From positions 476,221-540,220 of the forward strand of contig KN834780.1 of NCBI GenBank assembly GCA_000827265.1: a stretch of 64,000 nt of DNA, read 5' to 3'. Position numbers and translations under genes: made by a program. A model generated the notes under the pieces. It was not told where the DNA came from. It did no database searches and worked only from the letters and a program-made list of their open reading frames with translations. The stretch comes from Collybiopsis luxurians FD-317 M1 (lineage: Eukaryota > Basidiomycota > Agaricomycetes > Agaricales > Omphalotaceae). Below, in pieces: positions 48,077 through 60,136 of the stretch (within the stretch, counting starts at the first letter, position 1; every line of letters begins with the position of its first letter).

Positions 48077-48170
48077 GGCCAACGTGGGGATCGAACCCAA
48101 GACCTTCGCGTTAATATGTCAGTTACCCAGTATATTGGCACGACGCTCTAACCAACTGAGCTAGTCGGCC
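48077..48170 (-). tRNA. tRNA-Ile-like gene (anticodon AAT) with 21-base intron
   Basis: Minus strand. The acceptor stem GGCCGAC/GTTGGCC pairs over 7 bp with one G-T. The D arm is GCTC-AGTTGGTTA-GAGC, the anticodon stem TCGTG/CGCGA, and the T arm TTGGG-TTCGATC-CCCAC with one T-C mismatch. Between the anticodon stem halves are 28 bases: a 7-base loop plus a 21-base intron at the usual 37/38 site. AATAT near the anticodon can pair with ATATT in the intron, as is usual for eukaryotic tRNA introns. Oddity: position 33 is C, not the near-universal T. It may be functional or slightly decayed. Confidence 0.75.
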
Positions 48171-48524
48171 ATTATGACTCACTCCTTATGTAAAATCTGT
48201 ATCAGTTAGAAAGTACTTAGTCTTTCAATTGGTACATAACGCAGATATACTTGTGAGCCATAGAGGCTTTAAAGCGTACCACATACCATCACAAACTGTA
48301 GTCCATTTTGGGAGAGAGACGAAAATGAACCGAGCAGCGGAGCTCGGCGCTATTCTTGCTCGCTCCCATGGTCATTGACCACGATGTGCAGGTGACCGCG
48401 CCGTTGAAAGGCTCTCGGTAACGACTCTATATTGAACCGGTCTTCCCATCCTATTTGAGTTGGAATCATTATCCAGTAATCCGTGGTTCTATACCCCTCC
48501 GCAGACATCCAATAACCTTCAATT

Positions 48525-50511
48525 ATGTTACGGAACATTCTTTTCAAACCGACTTTGCAAATAGTCTCAACTCGTTACGCTCGTACTCCCACTTTTGCTG
48601 TATCGTTAGGTCGGAGATACAATTCGAGTCAGGCTTCAACGGATGCTCTACATGGACTACAGGGAATACCTCCCCCGCTAGAAGGAATCAAAATTGTGGA
48701 TTTGACCCGCGTTTTGGCTGGTCCTACTGCTACAATGCTGTTGGCTGATTTGGGCGCAGACGTGATTAAGATTGAACAGGTAGGAAAGGGTGATGATACT
48801 CGTACGTGAGCTGCCCTCAGTTATCTATTGCTTTCGTCTGATTATCCGTCTCTTGTACTTGTACACAATAGGAACATGGAGCCCGCCCTCCGCTCCCCTT
48901 CTTCCCCAGTCAGAGTCTTCTACTATCCTACCGGAACGCGCCCATTCTCTCCCTCCTGAGTCCGCTTACTTCCTTCAAGCGAACAGGAACAAGCGCTCCG
49001 TGACTGTCAATTTCAAAGACCCCAAAGGGCTTGAGATTCTTTATAGGCTCATCGAGCAGGCCGACGTTTTGGTAGAGAATTATATCCCTGGTAAATTAGC
49101 AAAGATGGGGCTTGGATGGGAGGACTGTCACAGAATCAATCCCAGATTGATATACGCTAGTATCACCGGTAGGTTACCTTTTGCCCCTTGCGTAAAGAAT
49201 TGCGGAAGTAAAGACCAATCATGATCTGTAGGCTACGGACAGACTGGTCCATACCGTCAGCATGCCGGTTACGACGTGATCGTCGAGGGTGAAGCAGGTT
49301 TGATGCACATTACGGGAGAGCCGTATCCCGCAAAGCCTGTCAAAGTATGATCTTTCTTGCTTCTCCGTCCTTCGAACGCTTTCTCATTTCGGATGGTATA
49401 TTAGGTCGGCGTGGCTTCTACTGACATCGCCACTGGTCTCTACACTCACGGTGCTATCATGGCTGCACTGATAGGCAGGTCAAAGACCGGAAAAGGATGT
49501 TGGATAGATTGCAACTTGTTCGAGACCCAAGTAGCTGGATTAGCCAACATCGCCTCTAACTACTTGATTGCCGGCCAGGAAGCGAAGAGGTATGGTACGG
49601 CCCATGCTAGCGTCGTTCCGTATCAGGTTGGTGTTTGCTCCGGATGGAGAGGGTGTTCTTGTTGTGACGTTCTTTTCCAAGGTTTTCCCTTGTAAAGCGC
49701 CAGAAGGCCAGGAGGGCGATGATTTTATTTTGATCGGTGCAGGAAATGAGGGACAGGTAAAGTCGCCTTCCACCGGTTTCAGGTTTCCTCGTTGAGCTGA
49801 CATTAATCTGGACATTCGTCAGTTCCATACCCTATGTACGATGGTGCTTCCTCTTCCGTCCCTACCTTCAGATCCGCGATTCTCGACAAACGCCCTCCGA
49901 GTTCAAAACCGTGATGAGTTGATCAATATACTAGAAACTGAATTAAGAAAGTGCGCGTCTCTAATCTAGTATCGGCAATCTCGTCCGTTGACTCGACGTT
50001 ACCCTCCCCTCTCAACAGACAAACCAAAGCCTACTGGTTACGCAAGTTCAAAGAAGCGACAAAGGCGGGCAAAGGTGTTCCTCACGGGCCTATCAATACT
50101 ATTAAGGAAACGTTCGAGCATGAACAAGCTGTAGCTAGGAACATTGCAGTTGAGGTTGACGTAAGTCTCCATCTCTCTTTCCATACCTATTCTATCTCTG
50201 ACGGTAAACTGACCTCATCCAAATCTTATCTCTCTTTTCTTCGATTCATCGCGCCAGCATCCACGAGCAGGACCAATCAAACTGGTCGCTCCAGCAGTCA
50301 CGTATAATGGGAAGAAGATGCCTGTAAGGAGGCATCCGCCGTGGTTGGGTGAACATAGTGATGAGGTACGTAGAGGTGTTTCGTTCGTGACTATCCTAAA
50401 TGGGCTTATCGGTTGATGAACGTTTTCCGTTTTCTGTTCACGCAGGTCCTTGTAGAACTTGGGTATTCGACTTCTGAGGTCGAAGAGCTTCGTGCGAAAG
50501 GGGTCATTTGA
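48525..50511 (+). CDS. Mitochondrial class III CoA-transferase, SUGCT-like (475 aa, 9 exons)
   Basis: Exons: 48525-48801, 48872-49168, 49232-49344, 49405-49626, 49682-49756, 49823-49950, 50019-50160, 50258-50365, 50446-50511; phases agree. The N-terminus [20 protein letters not shown] looks like a mitochondrial presequence. Family III (CaiB/BaiF) motifs are [57 protein letters not shown] and [16 protein letters not shown]; the Asp in STD is the expected catalytic residue. The ending HPRAG ... [12 protein letters not shown] fits succinyl-CoA:glutarate CoA-transferase, which makes glutaryl-CoA in lysine/tryptophan breakdown. The exact substrate is inferred from overall likeness. Upstream is a tRNA; downstream is a convergent coiled-coil gene 166 bases away. 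Confidence 0.88.
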
Positions 50512-50677
50512 GATCGAAGATGTTTAGCAAATGAAGATATTGGCGTGATAATGTATAATAACCGATAATTCGTAGGATATCGACGTTGGCGATAGGATCT
50601 CCCTATTCTATCACAAACGCGGATGCGAGAGGGTGTAAGCAATGTATGATTCAGCTACTTTCAAGTTTTCAGCTCGT

Positions 50678-52620
50678 CTACGAAGAGAGGTTCTGCCAAC
50701 GGCGAAATATCCCTTTGGATGGTGACGATCCAAATGACGGCGAATGGCCATAGTTCAACCCCATCGGAGAAAAGTTACGGATGCCACTTGAATGAGACTC
50801 AATAGATCTCAAATTGCGCCCCACCATCTCTGCACCAATGGTCAAGGCATCCCTCTTCGACTGTTCTTCTGCTGACCATGGGATGTGAGTTAGGATTGCA
50901 GCATTTTCCTTTTGCTGCACTCTCTCCTCCCTTTGCTGCACAATCTGCTCCCTTTGCTCCACAATTTGCACCCTTTTTTGCACACTCTCGGCCTTTTGCT
51001 GCACAATCTGTTCCCTTTGCTGCACACTCTCTTCCCTTTGCTGCACACTCTCCACTCTTCGCCGCACACTCTCTACCCTTTGCTGCACACAATCCTCACT
51101 TCGTTGTACACTCTCCACCCTTCGCTCCACACTCTCCTCACTTCGCTGAACACTCATTTCACTTTGCTGTACACTCTCCTCCCTTCGTTGCAGACTCTCC
51201 TCCCTTTGCTGCAGATTCTCCTCTATCACCATCTCCCTCCTTTGCCGCATGCTCTCCTCCCTCCGCTGCATACACTCATTCCTCACACTCTCCTCCCTTT
51301 GCTGTACAATCTTCTGCATCTCCTCTATAACTTTCACCCTTTGTTGCACAACCCTTTCCCTTCGCTGTACACTCTCCTCCTTTTGCTTCATACTTTCTTC
51401 CCTTTCCTTCACATTCTTCTCCCTTTGCTCCACTCTCTTCTCTCTTTGCTCCACACTCTCCTCTCTTTGCTCCACACTCTCCTCTCTTTGCTTCATACTC
51501 TGTTCCCTATACTGCACATTGCTCTCCCTTTTGTATATCTTCTTCAAGTTCCCTCTTCCTGGAACACTCTCTACTCTTCCATTTATATACTCTTCTGTTT
51601 GACCCCTTCCTCCAAGCTCAGCTTCCCAGGTATATTCCCATTCCTTGTACTGACTGCCTACTTCTCGTTGCTCTTCTATCTGCTCTTCTGCTTCTCCTTG
51701 TTGTTCCCGCAGCCGAGTATGAGCTTCCTTCGGCAGTTCTTCTTGCAGAGCTTCAACTTTGCTCTGTTTTTTGATCAGCTGCCTATTGGTATGTTCTAAT
51801 TGTCGCTGAAAAACATGCTGGTTCTGCAGATTTCTTTCCTGTTGCTGAACCTTGCCTTGTAATTCTGACTCTACTGTCTTTCTATGAAGCTGAGTTTCCT
51901 TTGCATCTATTTTGTTATCTCTCTTTGCCATCTGCTCTTTGTCCTTCTGAATTGGCTCTGTGCAATGTTGTAGCTCCTGGTTAATGTCCACAATTTAGGA
52001 TGAAAAAAAGTCTAATGAAGATTAAGGTACTGACCACTACTTGGACTTCAGTATCACTGAGTCCTGTCCCTAAAATTGCAAAATCGGTAGGGCTATTTTC
52101 ACTGACCAAAGAGTAAATGTTGCCTCCTGCAAACTTTGGGTGCTCAATTTGATCTTGCCGAGTATCTTGAGCTTGAGGTATGTGTCTGGTAGAGTTGTCG
52201 AGATACCACAATGGAGGAGAATCTGCCCAGATGATTGATGCTCAGTAACAACCAAGAAAAGGGTAAAATGAATTTACAAGGTATTGAGATATAGGACGGA
52301 GGAATCCATTTGATCCCATCCTGGGACAGTCTCTGTATTTGTGCGTGCGAGACTGAATGAAACTGTGTAGTTGCTACATCCACCAACTCCGCAAATCTCC
52401 TTGCATACCGAGCCTCGATTTCATTCTTCCCAGCCGAGTCTGTCGTTCCTTCTAAGTCCCGCTTCCGAAGGCTCAACGCAAGGGCAACGTAGGGAGAGAT
52501 TTGTAACTCAATCTTAGCCAGGAGGTCCTTTTGCCATTTTTGAAAGGCCAGAGCATCATCCTGTAGTACTACCACGGGGGAAGAATTCTGATGTGCAAGT
52601 GGAATTTTAGGTGTAGTCAT
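50678..52620 (-). CDS. Long heptad-repeat coiled-coil protein (609 aa, 3 exons)
   Basis: Exons: 52620-52278, 52222-52035, 51976-50678; phases agree. Residues 1 to about 175 are a non-repetitive head (LAHQNSSPVVVLQDD; WQKDLLAKIELQISPYVALAL) that I do not recognise. From about residue 180 on the protein is almost entirely Glu/Gln/Arg-rich. About 30 seven-residue units of the type REESVQQ form one very long predicted coiled coil. A C-terminal head of about 60 residues (WSAEEQSKRDAL to RWQNLSS) follows. It could be a structural or scaffold protein. It lies 1.3 kb downstream of the NACHT-ankyrin gene on the same strand; a link is possible but not shown. Confidence 0.75.
50905..51520. repeat. 21-bp coding minisatellite (about 30 units)
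   Basis: Plus-strand unit approximately CACTCTCCTCCCTTTGCTGC plus one base; each unit encodes one heptad of the coiled-coil protein. The period of 21 keeps several frames open on the opposite strand, producing long spurious ORFs. Confidence 0.85.
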
Positions 52621-53938
52621 GAACGGCTAAGCATGGTGGGTTCGTACATCGTGTCAAAAGGTATTTAAACCCGGGTTGGAGCTGGAGATCTATCGGCAGC
52701 TCATGACAGTCAATAAAGCTAAACTTACATAGCCTTCCCCTGCCTCAGCAGATCTTCACGTCGTTGGCGGGTTTCAATGTACCTGCTAGCTCCCTCGGCA
52801 GCACAATAATTTCCTCAACGTCATGGACTCTAATCTTGTTGCCAATGTCCATGGCAATGTTCATAATCCTCATCTTTTCCTGATACTCTACTCCGAAGCA
52901 AACTCCACATTTTTTGATCATGTTCAAAAAATGTCATCCAATGGGTGTCGGCGCCGTCGCCGCGTGCAATGGCCTTATTGCACAGCCTTAATAAATCACG
53001 GCTCCATCATATCGACGTTACCGCAGCTAGAAATTCATATTGGAGTATCGAAGATTAAATTTAAACCTGACTAGAATCTCGTTTTACCAGCTCTGCTATA
53101 TCCCATTGTTCCAGGACCCTGACAGCCCCCTCAGATGCCTTTTCCGCCCGAGGCAAAAAAAGGGTGAAAATGGGGTTTTTTTTTTTTTTTTGAAATCTAT
53201 AGTGCAAAAATGGTAAAAATCAACAAATTTTGGGCCATTGGATGAGTCGAAAATTGGGTAAAAACAGCCAGCTGTGCTCAGGGTTGGGAAAGTGGGTAAC
53301 ATTGGGGTTGGAACACAGAACTTCATATACCAATACATACCTTAACCTCTAGGCCATAGTCACTTTCTTGGAGTCTGACTAGATGACACCATCTACACAT
53401 CGTTACACTACGGAACAGGAACAATAAAGAAACTCATTTCGGGATTCAAAATCTCCAATGGTAGTGATCCTTTGACATATCTCACATGTTACATGGATGA
53501 TCATACTAGAAAAACTTGAGAGCTGGAAATTACTGGGAAGCACCATTGGGGAGCCTTACGGAAGGCAAGATTTTTGTCCGAAAACCGAAAACTGCCTTTT
53601 TTAGGCATCCCTTAGGCCAAATAATCTACTTCAGGGGCTGAAGAACTTTGTGCAAAAGACATTACATAAAATAGAAGATGTTGAACGGGCGAATACTTAC
53701 ATGCTATAATGGTATATGAGAATGTATGGAATTACAATGATCAAACAAGAGGTATACATGCTCTTTTCCAGGACAACATATCCTGTGGTATGACAATCAA
53801 GGGTACGACATTGCAGAGGTTGCAGATTCAGATATTTTCTATACATTGAAGCCTGAAGGTGATACTAAAGTTACTATAATATTCAGTAATTCTCTCACAC
53901 AGACCATTCTGCAATCAGCTCTTTGGCAACCCCGAGTC
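52621..53938. other. Intergenic with a SINE-like insertion
   Basis: No gene supported. Contains the candidate tRNA-derived SINE (about 53175-53372). The rest (52745-53075 and 53400-53938) has only short ORFs without features. Confidence 0.4.
53175..53372 (-). mobile_element. Candidate tRNA-derived SINE
   Basis: Read on the minus strand, it starts near 53364 with a perfect Pol III box A (TGGCCTAGAGG). A weak box B (GTTCCAACCCC) follows about 40 bases later, then an unrelated body, and it ends in an A run (a T run at about 53176-53191 on the plus strand). This is the architecture of a tRNA-headed SINE. Boundaries and target duplications are not certain and only one copy is in the window. Confidence 0.5.
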
Positions 53939-56900
53939 CTATTTTTTGGAGCCTAAGATCCCATTGTCTTTCTCTTCATCGCTGAATTCAATGGATGCTT
54001 CCACGCTAGCAGCTCCTAAGTGTTCATCTTCATTATTATCAGTGTCATGAATCCTGTATGTAGTAAAACCTGATCAGTAAAATCAGACCAATGCATGACC
54101 AAAAATCACATACTTCAATCCAAGCATTGGGGTGTCAAACCGTGAAGTGGAAAGAGGTGTTGTAGCACTGTACGGGGAGAGCATTTGTTCTTCGAGGAAA
54201 TAGCCTGATAAGTCTGCCGTAGTTACATCTGTTTCAGTGATAATGGAGGTAGATCCTGAAGCAATATTAATGTCAGAGTACTCAGAGACTTGTTGAGCTC
54301 CATTGTCCAGAAGGAGTTGAACAATATGGACGTTATTGCTAGCAGTAGCAGCCTGTAGTGCACTTCCATATTTTCCACCTTGCACATTGACATCTGCACC
54401 ATGTTCCAAAAGCAGATGAACAATCTCTGCATCACCTATAAATGCTGCTGCCTGAAGAGCATTTCCATACTCTCCGCCCTGAGCATTAACATCTGCTTCA
54501 TTTTCAACAAGTTGCTTCACAATCTTTGTATTCCCATATTCCCCTCCCTGGACAGTGACACCTGCTCCACTTTCTAAAAGATGTTTGACAACATTTGCAC
54601 TATCACTGAAAGCCATGGTAGCTGCCTGAAGAGCACTTCCATACTTTCCACCTTTAGCATTAACATCAATCTTATTTTGCAAAAGAATTTCAATGATGTT
54701 TGCATGGCCACGGTATGCAGCAGCTTGTAGGGCATTTCCATATTCACCACACTGATTGCTCATGCTTGCACCCTTTTCTAAAAGAAATTTTACAGTTTCT
54801 TTGTGATCATTCCATGAAGCTGCCTGAAGTGCATTTCCATACTTGCCCCCTTGGAGATCAATATTTGCCCCCCTTTCTATAAGAAGTTTGACAATGTCAA
54901 TATGACCAGCATGTGCAGCTGCTTGGAGTGCATTGTCATACACTGTTCCACCCTGAGTGTTAACATCTGCTCCCTTTTCAAGCAAAAGTTCAATTACATC
55001 TGCAAGACCTTCTGTTACAGCTGCCTGGAGTGCTGTTCCATATCTCCCACCCTGTGCATTTACATTGGCTTCTTTGCTCATAAGAAGATGAACAATATCA
55101 GTACTGCCTCTGACTGCAGCAGCCTGAAGTGCATTTCCATATTTCCCTCCTTGGGTATTAACATCTGCTCCCCTATGCAAGAGAAGTTTGACCAGCTCTG
55201 CATTCCTGCTCAATGCAGCTGCCTGAATTGCACTTCCATACTTTCCACCTTGAGCATTCACATCTGCTCCTTTTTCAATGAGAAGTTCAGCAATAGCTGT
55301 TTGACCATTGTAGGCAGCTATCTGAAGTGCATGTCCAAACTCCCCACTTTGAGTATTTACTTCTGCCCCTTTTTCTAACAAAAGTTGTATGATACCTGTA
55401 TTGGCTCCTAAGACAGCTGCATGAAGTGGAGTTCCAAATGTAGCCCCTTCAGTATTGATATTTGCCTTTTTCTCTAAAAGAAGTTCAACAATGTCTATGT
55501 TGCCTTTGAGTGCAGCCGCATGGAGTGGTGATTCATACTTTCCTCCTGGGATGTTAACATGAGCATCACTTTCCAATAGAAATTTCACAATGTCTGTATT
55601 GGCTCCCAAGACAGCTGCCTCAAGTGCAGTTTCATATTTTCCACTCTGGACATTAACATCTGCCTTCTCTTCTATTAGAAGTTCAACAATATCTTTATGG
55701 CCTTTAAATGCAGCTGCCTGAAGTGGAGTCCCATATTTTCCACCTTGAGCATTTACCTCAGCCTTTTTCTCTAGGAGCAGTTTCACAATATCTATATTGC
55801 CTTGAAAGGCAGCTGCTTGGAGAGCATTCCCATACTCTCCACCCTGAATGTTAACATTTGCTTCATTTTCTACAAGAAGCTTGACAATGTCTGTATTACC
55901 TTGCAATATAGCTGCCTGAAGAGCATATCCATATTTTGATCCTTGAGCATTAACATTAGACTCCTGCTCTAGAAGAAGCCTGACAGCATCCGTTTTGCCT
56001 TGAAATGTAGCCGCCATGAGTGCCTCCTTATATTTCCCACCCTCTGCAGTGACATTTGCTCCCTTTTTCAACAGATTGATCAAAGTGTCTCCAAGGCCTT
56101 CTGGAGTATTTCTCTTGGCAGATTCTTTGAATACAGACTCGTAGGGTCCAATTTGAGCATTAATATCTGCACCCTGTTTCAGGAGAAGTTTGAGAATCTT
56201 CTCTCTTCCTCTGCATGCAGCTGCCTGAAGTGCATTTCCATACTCCCCTCCTGTAGCATTGACATGAGCACCTGACTTTAAAAGGAGCTGAACAATATCC
56301 TCATGACCACTGTGTACTGCAGCTTGAAGTGCATTTCCATATCTTCCACCCAGTGCATTGACATCTGCTTTGCTTTCCAAAAGAAGGCTTACAATATTTG
56401 TATATCCCCCAAATGCAGCAGCTTGGAGTGCATTTCCATACTGTACAGCAGCTGCCTGATATGCTCGTTGGTCTTGCTTGCATTGAACATTCACATCAGC
56501 TCCTTTGTCCAAAAGAAGTTTGACAATATCTGCATGGCCACTGTATGCAGCAGCATGTAGGCCATTTCCATATTTCTGACCTGGTGTATTGACATCTATT
56601 CCTTTTTCTAGGAAGAAGTTGACAATATCTATGTGTCCACAGTGTGCAGCTGCATGTGATGCATTTCCATATATTAAACTCTTATAATTAACATTGTCAT
56701 GAGCCACCTTCCCAACAAGAAGTTTCACAATGTTGAGATGATTATTGTAAGCAGCAGCTTCAACAGCCAGTCTGTACTCTTTGCTTTGAGCTTTAAGCTT
56801 GAGATTTGTACTTGCTTGTAGCAGAAGTTTGAATACCTTCTCATTGCCCCCATGTGCAGCTGCCTGGAGTGCATTCCCATACCTTCCACCTTGAGAATTA

Positions 56901-59900
56901 ACATGAGCCCCTGACTTTAAAAGTAGTTTAACAATGTCTGGATAACCACTATGGGCAGCTGCCTGCAGTGCATTTCCATATTCTCCCCCTTGCAAATTGG
57001 GATTTGCTCCTTTAGTTAAAAGAAGAAAAACAACATATCCAATGCCTTTATATGCAGCAACCTGAAGTGCACTTCCATACTTTCCACCTACAGCATTAAT
57101 ATTAGCTCCATGGTTCAACAGAAGTTCCACAATGTCTGAAAGACCCTTGCGTGCAGCTGCTTGAAGGGCATTTCCATATTCACCACCTTGAGCATTGACA
57201 TCTGCCCCCTTCTCTACCAAAAGCTTAACAATGTGTTTATGTCCCCCATATGCAGCTATTTGGAGTGGACTTCCATTGTCTCTTTCTTGAGTATCAATAT
57301 TAGCTCCATGTTCCAACAGAAGGTTGACAATATTAGCATTGCCTTGGAGTATAGCTGCTTGAAGTGGGTTTCTGTATTGTCCTAGATCAGGTCTATATGG
57401 TTGCTTTCCTTGCCAACCTTGGACATTCACATTTGCCCCTTCTTCAAGAAGAAGTTTGACAAGATCTTTATGGCCTTTATGAATGGCTGCTTGGAGTGCA
57501 TTTCCATATTTTCCACCCTGAGCATTAACATTTGCACCTTTTTTCAATAGGAAATTGATAATGTCCATGTTCCCACTGTGTGCAGCTGCTTGGAGTGCAT
57601 TATGGTACTCTCCACCAGGAAGATTGATATTTGCCCCACTTTCCATAAGAATATTGACTATATCAATGCTGCCTTTGTATGCAGCTGCTTGAAGTGCATT
57701 TCCAAATCTCCCACCTTGAGCATTGACAGATGAGCCCTTGTTCAGAAGATGCTTTACAATATTTACATGTCCATTGAATGCAGCTGTCTGAAGTGCATTT
57801 CCATATCTCCCACTCTGAGCATTGACATCTGCCCCATTTTCCAGGAGGAGTTCAATTATATCTGAATAATTGTTGTATGCAGCAGCCTGAAGAGCATTTC
57901 CATAATCTCCACCCTGAGAGTTGATATGTGCCCCTTCTTGCAAAAGAAGCTTAACAATATCTGCATTTCCACTCAGTGCAGCTGCTTGGAGTGCATTTCC
58001 AAATGATCCACCCTGAGCATTAATGGCAGCACCCTTTTCCAAAAGAAGTTTGACAATATCTATCTGACCAGTATGTGCAGCTGCTTGAAGTGCATTTCCA
58101 TATTTTCCACCCTGAGCATTGATGTGTGCACCCTTTTCTAAGAGAAGTTCTACTATTTCTGTGTTTTTTATACACACAGCAGCCTGCAGTGGGCCTCCGG
58201 AACTGTAGAACTGTTTTCCAGGATCAGCCCCATGACATAGCAGATACTTGATAACTTCAATATGCTTTTTATTGATGGCTGATATTAGAGGTGTACTATC
58301 ATTGTTTGTTCTATCATTGACAATACTAAGTCCATCCCTGTTGATGAGATTCTTGACACTAAGAATTAACCCTTTTTTAGCGGCATAGAAAATAGGGTTT
58401 GCAATGTGGCTATCATTATCAAACCGATGGAGTAATATATTCCAGAAAGCTTGTTCATATATCTTGGCCCAGATTGCAAAATATGAATTACTTTTATCCA
58501 GCATAACATGTACTTGACTCTGTAATTCATCAAATCCATCTGATTTCTCTACAGACCGTACATGATCTGCCCAATGATCTGCTGCATACTTGGCCAGTGG
58601 AAAGAATTTCCAAAGATTACCATTCAGATTGCTTTGCTTCAACTGCATAAGATAGAGAATGCAAGTTTGAGAAATAATTGTATGAGCCAGAGACTCATTG
58701 ATTTCAAACAGATCTACTGTTTTGTTCCACATATGAACAGTAGTTATGAATTCTTTTACAGACATATGAGCCAATTGCACAATGTTATTCTTGCCGACAG
58801 TAACAAATGTGGAATCGACAATGGAGTTCAAGTTGATTTCCATTTCTGTACTTTGTTCCACTGTTTGGCTTTCTATATCAACTGCCAAGACTGCAGATAC
58901 TTCTGCAAGTGACAATGGTGTCAAAGCATAGGTGATCCACAAGAGAATATGTTGAGCATCTTGCGAATATCTGCTTTTTGACAATTGTTTCATGACTTGC
59001 ATATATGTCTGTTGCAAATCATCTGGTAATTTCTGCAATGCTTGCCGAACATGCTTGGGAGTTGGGCATGATTTCAAAGCCTTCAGCTGACAATCTACCC
59101 AGCGGAATCTCCAAGGCTTGTATTAGAAACAAGATATAGTGTTCAAGTTTGATTAAATATACTTACTGTCCCTGTGATTTCTGGATCAAGGTTTTGATGA
59201 CTTCAGTCCTCAGATCTCCTTTGAAGGTGAAGTTCTCCAGCTCTTTTTCCAAATAAATGGCTATATCATGGGCCACATTCATGCTTAACTCTTCAAGTTG
59301 GATGAATTGGGCCTTCTCAGCAAGTTTGCCTTCTTGAAGGTAACGACTAGCAATACAAATGTGAAATCCAGATGGAAGTTTCATCAACCAGTCAGCAAGT
59401 TGTGAAACATCTTTACACTCATCCAGAGCATCAATGATAATACACCCTGAGGGCATATTCTGGATGATAGAGGCAATGGTACTCTCTAAGTCAGCATCAG
59501 AGGGTTCTTCATTGGAGAGACCTTGCTTGCAAGATTTGTACAAGGCTTGGAGGGCAACATGAATCCCCTCTGCACTGGTTCCCATTTGCTGCAAGAGATT
59601 TTTCAGAAAGCCGGTATATCCAGTCTTAACTCCAGTATTATCCCTTGAGTCAAAATAATGATACCAAACACTGGTAGGTGATTGGTTCTGGCAATGCTCA
59701 AGAAGAGTGGTTCTAAATTTGAACGAGAAATAAGAAATTTGATTGTTGCAGTGATCATACTCACAGCAGAATTGTCTTCCCGGAACCAGCTAGAAGAGAT
59801 TCGAGAAGAATCAATATTCAATAATTTTTGCCCTGAGCTGACTTTTCATCTCACCTTTTCCCTGTATCCAAAGAGTCCCGGAATTGTCCTTCCAGTCAGT

Positions 59901-60136
59901 GAACTTGGGTTGCGTTAGAATCCATTGTCCTGTTCCAGGGGTCCTCTTGTTCAAAGCAGCCGTTTTATTGGCAGAACAATCGGGGGCTTGAAGCCAACGT
60001 CTGATTTTCTGTTCTTCGTCGCCAGCTGTTTTCGGTTAGCATTAAGTACCAGAAACTTGATTCGACTTCGCTTACTGATGACAGTAAAGTTGCCCCCACT
60101 GATCTCAAAATGGTGAGCTTCAGCGAATATGCTCAT
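53939..60136 (-). CDS. NACHT-ankyrin receptor-like protein (1970 aa, 6 exons)
   Basis: Exons: 60136-60076, 60025-59855, 59789-59765, 59712-59167, 59108-54114, 54053-53939; phases agree. The start MSIFAEAHHFEISGGNFTVI is the N-terminal motif typical of basidiomycete NACHT proteins. Next comes PGTGQWILTQPKF, then the P-loop AGSGKT on a 25-base exon, Walker B CIIIDALDEC, LPSGFHICIASR, and FRWVDCQLKALKSCPTP before a winged-helix-like region. From about residue 540 there are 40 ankyrin units of 33 residues (ALQAAAYSGHxDIVKLLLEKGADVNAQGGKYGN type), then an acidic tail ending GSKK. This is the STAND architecture of fungal NOD-like receptors: the repeats sense and NACHT oligomerises on ATP. The ligand and outcome (non-self recognition, cell death) are unknown. 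No classical effector domain is visible beyond the short N-terminal motif. Confidence 0.88.
54290..58270. repeat. 99-bp tandem array encoding 40 ankyrin units
   Basis: Unit length is 99 bp (33 codons) with conserved strings such as GCAGCTGCTTGAAGTGCATTT and CCACCTTGAGCATT on the plus strand. Units 9 and 18 carry about 11 extra residues. Unit 38 lacks the ALQAAA helix start. The rest are close to one length. Confidence 0.9.

Noticed and set aside
50912..51799. 295-codon Leu/His-rich ORF on the plus strand
   Set aside because: It is produced by the 21-bp repeat read from the wrong strand; the minus-strand coiled-coil gene has splice support and a proper head region.
54290..58270. CRISPR-like regular array
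   Set aside because: Units are contiguous 99-bp coding repeats without spacers, in a fungal gene encoding ankyrin repeats.
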